Positions 9,131-18,227 of a stretch of 52,770 nucleotides of DNA are shown piece after piece. This stretch comes from Candidatus Arcticimaribacter sp. GTDB lineage: Bacteria > Bacteroidota > Bacteroidia > Flavobacteriales > Flavobacteriaceae. The stretch's first letter is position 1. Every line of letters starts with the position of its first letter. Below the pieces are notes generated by a model that did no database searches, was not told the origin of the DNA, and saw only the letters and a program-made list of their open reading frames with translations. The stretch lies in NCBI GenBank assembly GCA_011526285.1, contig WTJU01000044.1, positions 1 through 52,770 of the forward strand. Reading direction: 5' to 3'. Position numbers and translations under genes: made by a program.

Positions 9131-10324
9131 ATGCTACTCGAAGATTTTTTGCACTATCAAGCTAAGACAACACCCCAACCAATGGGTATGGTGGTTAAAA
9201 GCGCCAAAGGATCTTATATCACAGATAGCAATGGTAAGAAGTACCTAGACTTTGTTGCTGGGGTCTCGGCCTGTAGTTTAGGGCACCGTCATCCTGCAGT
9301 TGTTCGTGCAATCAAAAAACAACTCAAGCGTTACTTACACGTTATGGTTTATGGGGAATATGCACAAGCCCCTGCGGTTGAACTGTGCAAGCTATTGGCG
9401 AGTCAACTTCCAAAATCATTAGAAGTTACCTACTTAACCAACTCGGGTACAGAAGCTATTGAAGGCGCCATGAAACTCGCCAAACGTGTTACCGGAAGAG
9501 AAGAATTTATTGCAGCACACCAAGCCTATCATGGAAGTACACAGGGAGCACTAAGTCTATTGGGGGTTGATGCTCAAAAAAAGGGGTACACACCTTTACT
9601 TCCCAAAGTCAACTTCATCCATTTCAATGCAAAAGAAGAAGTAGACAAAATCACGACAAAAACAGCCGCAGTCATTCTCGAGACCATTCAGGGTGGTGCA
9701 GGCTTCATTGTTCCAGAGAAAGACTATCTAAAAGCGGTTAAAGCGCGTTGTGAAGAAGTGGGTGCGTTGCTAATTTTAGACGAAATTCAACCGGGCATTG
9801 GCCGTACTGGTAGCCTATTTGCTTTTGAGCAAGAAGGAATTATTCCTGATATATTGGTTATTGGTAAAGGCCTCGGGGGTGGATTACCCATCGGTGCATT
9901 TTCTAGTTCCAGTTCTATGATGGAACAATTAACCCATAATCCTGCGCTAGGTCATATCACTACTTTTGGTGGAAACCCTGTGATTGCCGCAGCAGCCCAT
10001 GCTACACTTCAAACACTACTCAAGAAAAAATTGATGGAACAGGTAGCGGAAAAAGAACACCTTTTTCGAAGCTTATTGGTCCATCCAAAAATTAAAGAAA
10101 TTCGAGGTCGTGGACTTATGCTTGCCCCAATTTTAACAGCAGATGTTGATTTGGGTAAAGTGGTTCAACGCTGCCTAGAAAGAGGATTAATTCTCTTCTT
10201 TCTCCTCTGGGAAAAAAGGGCACTCCGCATCTCCCCTCCATTGACTATTAGCCCAAGAGAAATAAAAAAGGGCTGTGGCATCATACTTGATGTACTCAAT
10301 GAGGACATCAATAGTGTTGATTAA
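9131..10324 (+). CDS. Class III (acetylornithine/4-aminobutyrate-type) aminotransferase
   Basis: 397 residues from the ATG at 9131; the ORF track begins one codon earlier at GTG, but ATG is preferred. Family features: YLDFVAGVSACSLGHRHP near the N-terminus, TNSGTEAIEGAMKLAKR for PLP phosphate binding, LILDEIQPGIGRTG, and the Schiff-base Lys in VIGKGLGGGLPIGAF. It transfers an amino group from an amino acid or omega-amine to a 2-oxo acid using PLP, in the cytoplasm. Substrate cannot be assigned: no other arginine, GABA or lysine catabolic genes are adjacent. It is the last gene of the run begun by relA/spoT or earlier. Confidence 0.9.
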   Translation: MLLEDFLHYQAKTTPQPMGMVVKSAKGSYITDSNGKKYLDFVAGVSACSLGHRHPAVVRAIKKQLKRYLHVMVYGEYAQAPAVELCKLLASQLPKSLEVTYLTNSGTEAIEGAMKLAKRVTGREEFIAAHQAYHGSTQGALSLLGVDAQKKGYTPLLPKVNFIHFNAKEEVDKITTKTAAVILETIQGGAGFIVPEKDYLKAVKARCEEVGALLILDEIQPGIGRTGSLFAFEQEGIIPDILVIGKGLGGGLPIGAFSSSSSMMEQLTHNPALGHITTFGGNPVIAAAAHATLQTLLKKKLMEQVAEKEHLFRSLLVHPKIKEIRGRGLMLAPILTADVDLGKVVQRCLERGLILFFLLWEKRALRISPPLTISPREIKKGCGIILDVLNEDINSVD

Positions 10325-10374
10325 TTTGTTAAAAACAATAAGTGGAGTTCTTTCGCTTTCAACAGCTTAGTCCC

Positions 10375-10382
10375 TAAATTTA
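10375..10382 (+). promoter_or_regulatory. Possible -7 element (TAAATTTA) for the TPR-DUF368 gene run
   Basis: TAAATTTA differs from the Bacteroidota consensus TAnnTTTG only in the last base and lies 22 bases before the TPR start in an 80-base gap. No TTTG/TTG -33 box is seen at the expected spacing, so this is tentative. Confidence 0.3.
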
Positions 10383-10404
10383 TTTAAACCAACACGCACT
10401 GCCT

Positions 10405-11781
10405 ATGTACCGTGAATTTTCGCAAAATGCTGATGCAGCTGTATCGCGATTCGAACAAATGCTCAAAAGCAACCAACTATATTTCTTTGACGCGTCTGAA
10501 TTTGAAACGATCATTCAATATTACATCGATACAGGTGAAATAAACCTCGCGAAAAAAGCCTTGGAGATGGCGATCAATCAACACCCTTTCCACTCTGATT
10601 TACTATTACTAAAATCAGAAGTAATGATTTTTGATGGCCAAATGGAAGAAGCAAGTGTTTTGTTGGATACCATAGAAGAAATGGAGCCAAGCAATGAAGA
10701 AGTTTACATACAGAAAGCTACCATTAACTCTAAACAAAAGAACCATGTAGCTGCCATTGAGTATTTATACAAAGCATTAGACTTTGCCGAAGACCTAAGC
10801 GAAGTATGGTGCCTTTTAGCCATGGAATACATGGTGCTAGAAAATTATACAGAAGCTAAAAACTATTTCCGCCGATGCATTGAAGTAGATCCTGATGATT
10901 TTCAAGTCCTCTACAACCTTCTTTTTTGCCTTGAATACCTTAAAGCACATGAAGAAGCTGTAGAAATTTTGAATGGCTTGCTCGAAAAAAACCCATACAA
11001 CGAAATTGCTTGGTTAGAAGTGGGCAAGCAATACCTGCAACTAGACAAAAAAGAAGAAGCCCTAGGGGCTTTTGACTTTGCGATTATTAGTGAAGATACC
11101 TTTACTGGAGCATACATTGAAAAGGCAAAACTTCTAGAGTCTCTAGGACACATCAACAACGCCATAGAACAATATGAATGCGCGTTGAAACTAGAAGATC
11201 CGTCCTCTTACCTGCTAGTGCGTATTGCGCACTGCCACGAAGCGTTAGGCAATGAACAATTGGCGGTACAATTTTTCAAAAAAGGAATTAACCACGATCC
11301 TTCTTATGAGAAAGCGTGGACAGGAATTATTGATTTTTACCTGAATAAAGGACAAAATGACAAGGCGCATTACTACTGCGAAAAAGCATTACAGATAAAT
11401 GAAAATTACCTCGCTTATTGGAAGCGAAGTGCACTTCTTAACAAAGCCTTGGGGCGTTATGCAGAAGCAGAAATTGCATTTCAAAACACCATTGAATTAG
11501 GCAATTATGAACTATCGGTTTGGATGGAATGGATTGACACCTTGATCTTTTTAAATGAATGGGAAAAAGCAACATCAATAGGACAACAGGCAAAAGAGTT
11601 TTATCCTGAACAAGAAGAACTCGATTTTCGTTTAGCCGGTTGCTTCCAACAATTAGGCAAGAGTATTGAAATGGAGTATTACCTCCAAAACATCAATCAA
11701 AAAAACAATGCTATTGATGAAGCTTTACTTGAGTTGTTTCCTACATTGGCAAAAAAAATCCAATCTTCTGTAAGGCAATAA
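10405..11781 (+). CDS. Tetratricopeptide repeat protein
   Basis: 458 residues with about ten TPR-type helical hairpins, for example EEVYIQKATINSKQKNHVA, SEVWCLLAMEYMVLENYTEA, NEIAWLEVGKQYLQLDKKEE and EKAWTGIIDFYLNKGQNDKA. No signal peptide or membrane segment, so it should be a cytoplasmic scaffold. It starts a tight run with the two DUF368 genes and aroE (12-base gap, then overlaps), suggesting coupling to undecaprenyl phosphate handling, but its partner is unknown. It is acidic and shows no catalytic domain. Confidence 0.85.
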   Translation: MYREFSQNADAAVSRFEQMLKSNQLYFFDASEFETIIQYYIDTGEINLAKKALEMAINQHPFHSDLLLLKSEVMIFDGQMEEASVLLDTIEEMEPSNEEVYIQKATINSKQKNHVAAIEYLYKALDFAEDLSEVWCLLAMEYMVLENYTEAKNYFRRCIEVDPDDFQVLYNLLFCLEYLKAHEEAVEILNGLLEKNPYNEIAWLEVGKQYLQLDKKEEALGAFDFAIISEDTFTGAYIEKAKLLESLGHINNAIEQYECALKLEDPSSYLLVRIAHCHEALGNEQLAVQFFKKGINHDPSYEKAWTGIIDFYLNKGQNDKAHYYCEKALQINENYLAYWKRSALLNKALGRYAEAEIAFQNTIELGNYELSVWMEWIDTLIFLNEWEKATSIGQQAKEFYPEQEELDFRLAGCFQQLGKSIEMEYYLQNINQKNNAIDEALLELFPTLAKKIQSSVRQ

Positions 11782-11793
11782 GCCTTAAGCGCT

Positions 11794-12720
11794 ATGCAAA
11801 AACCATTTATACTTTACTTAAAAGGCCTTCTCATGGGGGCAGCAGATATTGTACCCGGTGTGTCTGGAGGAACAATGGCGTTGATTACAGGAATCTACAG
11901 TGAATTAATTCAAAGCATAGACAATCTTCGTCTTCAACAACTTAATCTTCTTCGCAAAGGTAAATTCAAAGCATTTTGGAAAGATGTCAATGGCGGGTTT
12001 TTACTCCCCTTAGCATTCGGGATAATTAGTGGTATTCTTTTTTTATCAAGTGGCATTACTTTCCTTTTAGCGCATCACCCTATCTTGCTTTGGTCCTTTT
12101 TCTTTGGTTTGATTATCGCTAGTATATTCCTATTAATCAACCAACTAAAAGAACGTAAATGGAATCACTTTTTGTTCTTGTTGTTTGGATTTCTAGTCGC
12201 TTTTGGCATTACTAAACTCCCACCAACAGCTGCCGCAGATAACCTTGCTTATCTTTTTTTCTCTAGCATGATTGCCATCATTGCTATGATACTCCCCGGT
12301 ATCTCTGGTGCATTTATATTCATCCTTTTAGGAGTTTACGAAGAGGTACTCCAAACCGTTAAAGGGAGTGTAGCAGTTCTTTTCAATTTTAATTGGGTTG
12401 AATTTCAAACTGTCTACACCAAAGTTATCGTTATTGCTTTGGGAATAGTAACCGGATTGAAAGTGTTTTCAAGAATACTCACTTGGTTGTTCAACCACAA
12501 GAAAGAAGCTACCCTAAGTGTGCTTATTGGTTTTATGATGGGAGCCTTGCCAAAAATTTGGCCTTGGAAAACAGCAATTGAGAAAAATGGGGAGATAGAT
12601 TGGATCAACACCAATCCGTTAAATATGGGAGTAGATGCACAATTTTTACCTGCTTTTGCTCTTTTAATCACAGGCGCTTTGAGTATGCTATTGATCGAAC
12701 GCTATGCCCCAAAAAAGTAA
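11794..12720 (+). CDS. DUF368 (PopT-like) membrane protein, copy 1
   Basis: 308 residues with about eight hydrophobic segments. DUF368 proteins have an internal repeat, each half bearing a PGxSG motif: here GAADIVPGVSGGTMALITGIY near residue 15-35 and MILPGISGAFIFILLGVYEE near 165-185. DUF368 members (PopT) have been implicated as undecaprenyl phosphate translocases that return the lipid carrier to the cytoplasmic face of the inner membrane for peptidoglycan and other envelope polymers. It overlaps the next gene, a second DUF368 copy, by 17 bases, and follows the TPR gene by 12 bases. Function is carried over from the family, not shown here. Confidence 0.88.
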   Translation: MQKPFILYLKGLLMGAADIVPGVSGGTMALITGIYSELIQSIDNLRLQQLNLLRKGKFKAFWKDVNGGFLLPLAFGIISGILFLSSGITFLLAHHPILLWSFFFGLIIASIFLLINQLKERKWNHFLFLLFGFLVAFGITKLPPTAAADNLAYLFFSSMIAIIAMILPGISGAFIFILLGVYEEVLQTVKGSVAVLFNFNWVEFQTVYTKVIVIALGIVTGLKVFSRILTWLFNHKKEATLSVLIGFMMGALPKIWPWKTAIEKNGEIDWINTNPLNMGVDAQFLPAFALLITGALSMLLIERYAPKK

Positions 12721-13720
12721 ACACATTACCCCTGTTCGAAACTGGAGTGACCGACTATTACTCGTTTTTAAAGGAATGGCAATGGGAATGGCCAATAAAA
12801 TCCCTGGAGTTTCTGGTGGGATTGTAGCCCTTGCAGCAGGCTTCTATGAGGAACTCATCTATTCCTTTTCTCGTCTCGACGGAAAAGCATTGAAAATTCT
12901 ATTTAAACAAGGTTTCCTCCCTTTTTACGCACATATAAACGGACGCTTTCTTCTTCTTCTTTTTAGCGGAGTCGGACTGAGCTTCTTTAGTGTTTCCCTT
13001 CTATTAGATTTTCTTTTAGACCATTATCCGCGTCACGTAATGGGTAGTTTTTTTGGGATGATTTTAACTTCAGTTTTTTACATCTGGAGGGATCTGCCAA
13101 AATACAGCAGTAAGGAATACTTGGGGAGTGTTTTAGGGTTACTCTTTGGTTTAACGCTGTTATGGGTTAACCCCGGAACAGAAAATGACCATTGGTTATT
13201 TGTCATTTTTTGCGGTATGGTGAGTATTACTGGCATGACCCTACCGGGACTTTCAGGCTCCTTACTGATTCTTATTTTGGGGAACTACAACCTCCTTTTA
13301 GTCGATTGTGTTAATGGTATCTTTTTTATGTTAAAAGATGTATTGACTGGAAACGGTTGGGGACTTGAAGATCCTGAACGAAAGCGACTGTTAGGCGTAT
13401 TTATCTATTTCACCTTAGGATCAACCATGGGGTTAATTTTATTTTCAAAATTATTAGAACAGCTAATAAAACACTACAAAAGCATTACAATTTCTACCCT
13501 TGTTGGTTTTATCTTGGGTTCTTTAGGAGCCGTTTGGCCCTGGACCGCAAAAACAATAGAACAACACGACAAACTTCTAATGCTTTTGAACAGCCCGAAC
13601 AATCAATTTTATTTTCCCGATCTCTTTCGTATCGATACCCTAATCGTTTGCTTTTTTATACTTTTGGGTAGCTACATTGTGATACAACTTGAACGCTATG
13701 GAAAACAGCAAAAAACTTAA
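12704..13720 (+). CDS. DUF368 (PopT-like) membrane protein, copy 2
   Basis: 338 residues, same architecture as the gene it overlaps: MANKIPGVSGGIVALAAGFYEEL in the first half and MTLPGLSGSLLILILGNYN in the second, again with multiple hydrophobic helices and a short C-terminal cytoplasmic tail. The two copies keep the PGxSG motifs but differ strongly elsewhere (for example D-I-V-P-G versus N-K-I-P-G), so this is an old duplication rather than a recent one. The start ATG at 12704 lies inside the end of copy 1, implying translational coupling. Possible roles: a second undecaprenyl phosphate carrier with different regulation, or a heteromeric complex with copy 1. Confidence 0.86.
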   Translation: MPQKSKHITPVRNWSDRLLLVFKGMAMGMANKIPGVSGGIVALAAGFYEELIYSFSRLDGKALKILFKQGFLPFYAHINGRFLLLLFSGVGLSFFSVSLLLDFLLDHYPRHVMGSFFGMILTSVFYIWRDLPKYSSKEYLGSVLGLLFGLTLLWVNPGTENDHWLFVIFCGMVSITGMTLPGLSGSLLILILGNYNLLLVDCVNGIFFMLKDVLTGNGWGLEDPERKRLLGVFIYFTLGSTMGLILFSKLLEQLIKHYKSITISTLVGFILGSLGAVWPWTAKTIEQHDKLLMLLNSPNNQFYFPDLFRIDTLIVCFFILLGSYIVIQLERYGKQQKT

Positions 13721-14447
13721 GTTTGGACTCTTAGGTAAACAGATTGACTACTCTTTTTCTAGGGGTTATTTCGCTGAAAAATTCAAACGAGAAAACCTGC
13801 TGCATTGCCAGTATGACAATTATGATTGCGACAGTGTTGAAGAAGTACACAAAACCATTTTACGCAACGACATTAAAGGACTAAACGTCACCATTCCGTA
13901 CAAAGAAGAAGTTGCAGAGGTCTTAGATGAACTTAGCCCTCAAGCCGCTCAAATTGGTGCGGTAAACACCATTGTTTTTACACAAGACGGAAAACGTATT
14001 GGGCACAATACAGATGCCTATGGCTTTGAAAAATCCTTATTTGATCAGTGGCAGGGTAAAGCAGAGAAAGCCCTAATCTTAGGAACTGGAGGAGCTTCAA
14101 AAGCGGTAGAATATGTTTTAAAACAACATGGCATTAGCCCACAATTTGTCTCAAGAAAATCCAGTGAAAAAAGCATTAGCTATGATGAGCTTTCTGCGGA
14201 TATCATTGCCCAACACCACCTTATTGTAAACTGTACCCCTTTAGGCACCTTTCCAAAGGTAGAAAATGCCCCTGAAATAAACTACAACGCCTTAACACCA
14301 AAGCACTTCTTGTTTGATTTAATTTACAACCCAGAGGAAACGCGTTTTTTAACCTTAGGGAAAGCACAGGGAGCAGGGATTGCGAATGGATCTAAAATGT
14401 TGATCCACCAAGCAGAAGCAGCTTGGACGCTTTGGATGGCGCAGTAG
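13698..14447 (+). CDS. aroE: Shikimate dehydrogenase
   Basis: 249 residues from the ATG at 13698; the ORF track uses an upstream TTG. Shikimate-binding start LGKQIDYSFSRGYF, catalytic Lys in NVTIPYKEEV, Asp in GHNTDAYGF, and the NADP-binding loop LILGTGGASKAVEYVL. It reduces 3-dehydroshikimate to shikimate with NADPH in the aromatic amino acid (chorismate) pathway. The start lies inside the DUF368 copy 2 gene (23-base overlap), so it is likely translated from the same mRNA. It is shorter than E. coli AroE, as is common for Bacteroidota members. Confidence 0.93.
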   Translation: MENSKKLKFGLLGKQIDYSFSRGYFAEKFKRENLLHCQYDNYDCDSVEEVHKTILRNDIKGLNVTIPYKEEVAEVLDELSPQAAQIGAVNTIVFTQDGKRIGHNTDAYGFEKSLFDQWQGKAEKALILGTGGASKAVEYVLKQHGISPQFVSRKSSEKSISYDELSADIIAQHHLIVNCTPLGTFPKVENAPEINYNALTPKHFLFDLIYNPEETRFLTLGKAQGAGIANGSKMLIHQAEAAWTLWMAQ

Positions 14448-14493
14448 AGCAATTATATTTTTTGTAAGTTTATAGGTAGAAGAATCGATCTAA

Positions 14494-14501
14494 TACCTTT
14501 G
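14494..14501 (+). promoter_or_regulatory. Consensus -7 element TACCTTTG directly before the DUF349 gene
   Basis: Exact match to TAnnTTTG, ending 2 bases before the first ATG (14504) and 8 before the second in-frame ATG (14510). A TTTG at 14461 is too far (29-base spacer). The transcription start would fall at or next to the start codon, so translation from 14510, nearly leaderless, is possible. Confidence 0.55.
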
Positions 14502-14503
14502 TC

Positions 14504-16399
14504 ATGCAAATGGAACCTACCTTATCACCTGAAGAAAATCAAGAACAACAGCAAGCTGCAGCAGAAGAAAGTGTGGAAAATTCTACAAATGATAGTGAAG
14601 CCGCAGAAGCTGTCAAAGAAGATAAAAAGACAGGCCCCAACCTTGAGGAACTGTCATTAGAAGATTATCCAACGGCCATTGAAAAAATTCTCAAAGATGA
14701 TCAATGGATGAAAATGGGCGCCAATGTACGAGCCCTACAGGAGAGTTTTGATCAAAAATTCTTAAAGGTACTTCAAGAAAAAAAAGACGCATTTATTGCT
14801 GAAGGTGGGAATGAAATTGACTTCTTCTTTCAACCGGACTACAAAAAGAACTTCAGTGGCTTAATTCGGGAATACAAAAACCGAAAAAGCAAACACTTTA
14901 AGGAACAAGAGGCTGCCCAAAAAGCCAACCTCAACCGAAAGCGGGAAATCATTGAAGAAATTAAACAATTGATTGACGATAGTGTTCACGACAATAACAG
15001 CTACCGCCAGTTCAAAAACCTGCAAGAAGCCTTCCACAACACAGGACAAGTTCCGCGCAATGAAAGCAACAATATTTGGCAAACCTATAAATTTCATGTT
15101 GAGCGGTACTATGACTTTCTTCACCTTAACCGTGATTTAAGAGAGGCAGATTTTAAACACAACTATGCTGAACGATTAAAAATTGTAGAGCGTACAGAAG
15201 CATTAGCTGCGCTGCAAGATATCCCTGCTGCCATTCGTGAACTCAATACACTTCATCGACTATGGAAAAATGATTTAGGTCCAGTGGCACGGGAAGAAAG
15301 AGAACAATTGTGGAGTAGGTTTCAAGCCGCTACTAAAGTTATTCATGAACGAAAAAATGAATACAATAAAAACATCGATGAAATCCAAGCAAACAACAGA
15401 GCGCAAAAAGAAGAGCTCTTAGTGTTGATTGAAAAAGAAATAGAACAGCCGCCCCAGAACCACAATGCATGGCAAAACAGTATGCGCAAGGTAAATGAGC
15501 TTAAAGAAAAATTCCAAGCGATAGGTCGAGCGCCAAAGGCAGATAACCGTCGTTTGTGGAATCGTTTTCGTGAAGTTAGTCGTTCGTATAACCATGCAAA
15601 AAATCAGTTCTACAAACAGCACAAACAGGAAGAACGCACCCATATTGAAGCAAAAAAAGCGCTCATCGCAGAGGTCGCTACAATTTTAGACGATCCCAAC
15701 TGGCGAGATCATGTGGGGCGCATGAAAAGCGTTCAAAACGATTGGAAAAAAACAGGACGAATCTCCAGACGTCTATCCAATAAACTCTGGGAAGAATTTA
15801 AAAGTTTGACCAATCTCTACTTTGATCGTCTAAAAAATAAAGTAGAAGCCTTAAGTGCCGAAGATCAAGCCAAACTAAGCGCCCAAAACAATTTTGTGGC
15901 AGAATTAGTGAAAAAAGAAGCCCCTACTACACCTAAAAAGCTAGAACAATTCATTGATGAGCAAGTAGAACAATGGCTTGGACTCGAACCAAACAATAAC
16001 AGTCCGGCGCAAAAGAAAATGCTCCAACACCTTGTAGGGCTATGGGAGGCTACCTCGCTTTCTAAAAAAGAAAAAACAGCGCAACAGTTTGCCACACAAC
16101 TTAGTTGCATTAAAGAAGATGCGCAAGGACTCAACAAAGAACACAGTCAATTAAAAAAGCAGTTGGAAGAAATCGCTCAAGAACTCATTCAATTGGAAAA
16201 CAACCTACAATTCTTTAGCAGCAGTAGCGAAGACAATCCTATGTTGAAAGAAGTGAACCAAAAAATAGCACAACTCAATCAGCAAAAGTCAAACCTAGAA
16301 GAAAAAGCCAATGCTGTAAAGTCGCTCAAAAGGAAATTAATCAAACAAAACGTAGCGGAAGAAGAAACGCAAGAAGCAGGAGAAAACTCTGACGAATAA
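14504..16399 (+). CDS. DUF349 repeat coiled-coil protein
   Basis: 631 residues (629 if translation starts at the ATG at 14510). After an acidic, low-complexity N-terminus (QEQQQAAAEESVENS) come at least four DUF349-type helical repeats marked by NIWQTYKFHVERYYDF, QLWSRFQAATKVIHERKNE, RRLWNRFREVSRSYNHAKN and KLWEEFKSLTNLYFDRLKN, then a C-terminal coiled coil (LEEIAQELIQLENNLQFF). No signal peptide or enzyme domain. DUF349 proteins are abundant in Bacteroidota and their role is unsettled; some actinobacterial relatives have been tied to replication or chromosome organisation. The gene converges on mazG with a 43-base gap. Confidence 0.85.
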   Translation: MQMEPTLSPEENQEQQQAAAEESVENSTNDSEAAEAVKEDKKTGPNLEELSLEDYPTAIEKILKDDQWMKMGANVRALQESFDQKFLKVLQEKKDAFIAEGGNEIDFFFQPDYKKNFSGLIREYKNRKSKHFKEQEAAQKANLNRKREIIEEIKQLIDDSVHDNNSYRQFKNLQEAFHNTGQVPRNESNNIWQTYKFHVERYYDFLHLNRDLREADFKHNYAERLKIVERTEALAALQDIPAAIRELNTLHRLWKNDLGPVAREEREQLWSRFQAATKVIHERKNEYNKNIDEIQANNRAQKEELLVLIEKEIEQPPQNHNAWQNSMRKVNELKEKFQAIGRAPKADNRRLWNRFREVSRSYNHAKNQFYKQHKQEERTHIEAKKALIAEVATILDDPNWRDHVGRMKSVQNDWKKTGRISRRLSNKLWEEFKSLTNLYFDRLKNKVEALSAEDQAKLSAQNNFVAELVKKEAPTTPKKLEQFIDEQVEQWLGLEPNNNSPAQKKMLQHLVGLWEATSLSKKEKTAQQFATQLSCIKEDAQGLNKEHSQLKKQLEEIAQELIQLENNLQFFSSSSEDNPMLKEVNQKIAQLNQQKSNLEEKANAVKSLKRKLIKQNVAEEETQEAGENSDE

Positions 16400-16442
16400 T
16401 TAATAAGTCAAGGCCTTACTTCAACGCAAATTTTATTTTGAC

Positions 16443-17216
16443 CTATTGTTTCTTAGCCTCTTCCCAAAAGACATCCATCTCTGCTAGGCTCATTTCGTGT
16501 AGTGATTTCCCCAACGCCTGCGCTTTTGCTTCGAGATAATTAAAACGTTTGGTGAATTTTTGATTGGTGCGTTCTAAGGCGGTGTCGGGATTTATTTTCA
16601 AAAATCGCGCATAATTAATCAATGAAAAAAGCAAGTCTCCAAATTCAGCTTCCATTGCATGCGTATCGCCCTGATCAACTTCTGCCTTAAATTCTGCCAA
16701 TTCTTCTTGTACCTTTTCCCAAACCTGCTCGGGTTGCTCCCAATCAAATCCTACCCCAGCTACCTTATCTTGAATACGTTGTGCTTTCACTAGTGCAGGT
16801 AGGCCTTTAGGTACGCCAGACAATACACTTTTCTTGCCTTCTTTTAGCTTTAGCGCCTCCCAGTTTTTCTTTACGTCTTCTTCATTTTCTACCTTAACAT
16901 CACCATAAATGTGTGGATGACGGTGAATGAGTTTCTCACTAATACTGTGCGCAATATCAGCCATATCAAAGGCCTTTTCTTCACTCCCTAGCTTGGCATA
17001 AAAGGCAATGTGCAAGAGTAAATCTCCTAACTCATTTTTAATTTCTTCTAGGTTGCGGTCTAGAATAGCATCACCCAACTCGTAGGTTTCTTCTATGGTT
17101 AAATGCCGAAGTGATTCAAAGGTTTGCTTTCGGTCCCAAGGACACTGCTCACGCAACTCATCCATAATGGTGAGTAGGCGGTCTACCGCAGCCAATTGAT
17201 CTTTGCGACTATTCAT
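16443..17216 (-). CDS. mazG: Nucleoside triphosphate pyrophosphohydrolase MazG
   Basis: 257 residues with two MazG helical modules. First: LREQCPWDRKQTFESLRHL, EETYELGDAIL (the EExxE metal site), ELGDLLLHIAFYAKLG. Second: DFLL-type EAEFGDLLFSLINYARFL after AELAEFKAEVD-like residues. It hydrolyses NTPs to NMP and pyrophosphate, cleaning damaged nucleotides and, in E. coli, affecting ppGpp levels. It is the last gene of ruvX-def-DUF5606-mazG and overlaps the DUF5606 gene by 8 bases. Confidence 0.93.
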   Translation of the reverse strand: MNSRKDQLAAVDRLLTIMDELREQCPWDRKQTFESLRHLTIEETYELGDAILDRNLEEIKNELGDLLLHIAFYAKLGSEEKAFDMADIAHSISEKLIHRHPHIYGDVKVENEEDVKKNWEALKLKEGKKSVLSGVPKGLPALVKAQRIQDKVAGVGFDWEQPEQVWEKVQEELAEFKAEVDQGDTHAMEAEFGDLLFSLINYARFLKINPDTALERTNQKFTKRFNYLEAKAQALGKSLHEMSLAEMDVFWEEAKKQ

Positions 17217-17634
17217 CAGCTTGGGTTACATCTTCTTCTACCTCCTCGGTAAACACCTCAGGTGCTTTTTCCACTAAAATATTATACCATTGGATAATTT
17301 TCTTAATGTCGGAAGGATAGACACGGTCTTCATCGTAATCTTGAAAGACTTCAAAGAAAAAAGCCTCCAACTCATCAGCGGGTGCTTTTGGTTTTACCGC
17401 ACATGTTTTTCCTTCCTCCTTCTCGAAAATTCGTTTGAGGATTTCCCGAAGCGGCACCTCTTTGTCCAATCCGTAAATATTGATTTCTGACAAGAGACTA
17501 ACTTGGTTTCTAACAGAAGCGTTAATGCGTTTCCCGTCTACCAAAGAAGTAGCAACTACTCCTGTACGGGTTTGTAAAGCAATTTCATAAAGTCCAGGAC
17601 GGCCACCAATGGCAATGATTTGATCGAGTTGCAT
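17209..17634 (-). CDS. DUF5606 domain protein
   Basis: 141 residues. The N-terminus (LDQIIAIGGRPGLYEIALQTRTG, then KRINASVRNQVSLLSEINIYG) is the conserved DUF5606 small beta domain found across Bacteroidota; the C-terminal half is an acidic helical tail (EEVEEDVTQADE). No signal peptide or catalytic motif. It lies 2 bases after def and overlaps mazG by 8 bases, so it is translated together with a protein-maturation enzyme and a nucleotide-cleaning enzyme. Function unknown. Confidence 0.85.
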   Translation of the reverse strand: MQLDQIIAIGGRPGLYEIALQTRTGVVATSLVDGKRINASVRNQVSLLSEINIYGLDKEVPLREILKRIFEKEEGKTCAVKPKAPADELEAFFFEVFQDYDEDRVYPSDIKKIIQWYNILVEKAPEVFTEEVEEDVTQADE

Positions 17635-17636
17635 GT

Positions 17637-18227
17637 TTATCTTTTTTTAGATTGTAAAGGAAACTTCATTTTATAATCTACATGGACCTTCCCCTTACTG
17701 ATGTTCGTTAATTTTCCTTTTATCAACCGCTTCTTGAGGGGAGAAAGTTTATCGGTAAACAAAATCCCTTCAATGTGGTCGTATTCGTGCTGAATTACTC
17801 GTGCTGCCAGACCCGAATAACTTTCGGTTACGCGTTTGCCTGCTTCATTTTGATAACTGATGGTCAGTTTATCCTGTCGTTTCACGTCTTCACGTACATC
17901 AGGAATACTCAAGCAACCTTCGTTAAACGTCCATTCTTCACCACTTTCTTCTTCAATAACTGGATTGATAAAGGCTTTCTTAAAATCTTTTAACTGTGTT
18001 TGTTCTTCCAGACTCAAGTCTTCATCTTCAGCAAAAGGAGAAGCATCTACCACAAAAAGCCGAAGACCTAGACCCACCTGTGGTGCAGCTAAACCAACAC
18101 CGCTAGCGGCATACATGGTTTCCCACATATTTTCTAGTAGTGTTTCTAATCCCTCATAATCCTCAGGGATATCTACAGCTTTCTTTTTTAAGACAGGGGT
18201 ACCGTAAGCAACAATCGGTAAAATCAT
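17637..18227 (-). CDS. def: Peptide deformylase
   Basis: 196 residues with the three deformylase motifs in order: GVGLAAPQVGL, EGCLSIPDV (Cys metal ligand), QHEYDHIEGILF (two His ligands and catalytic Glu). It removes the formyl group from new N-terminal methionine using Fe2+ or Zn2+. Its ATG abuts the ruvX stop with no gap, and it is followed by the DUF5606 gene 2 bases on. An insert of about 15 residues around FAEDEDLSLEEQTQLKDF before the EGCLS motif is usual in Bacteroidota deformylases. Confidence 0.96.
   Translation of the reverse strand: MILPIVAYGTPVLKKKAVDIPEDYEGLETLLENMWETMYAASGVGLAAPQVGLGLRLFVVDASPFAEDEDLSLEEQTQLKDFKKAFINPVIEEESGEEWTFNEGCLSIPDVREDVKRQDKLTISYQNEAGKRVTESYSGLAARVIQHEYDHIEGILFTDKLSPLKKRLIKGKLTNISKGKVHVDYKMKFPLQSKKR

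Noticed and set aside
12600-12827. 75-residue plus ORF across the DUF368 junction
   Set aside because: Out-of-frame shadow of both DUF368 genes.
16400-16442. AAGTCAAGGCCTTACTT as a bidirectional terminator
   Set aside because: The palindrome has no loop and is asymmetric, so a stable hairpin is unlikely.
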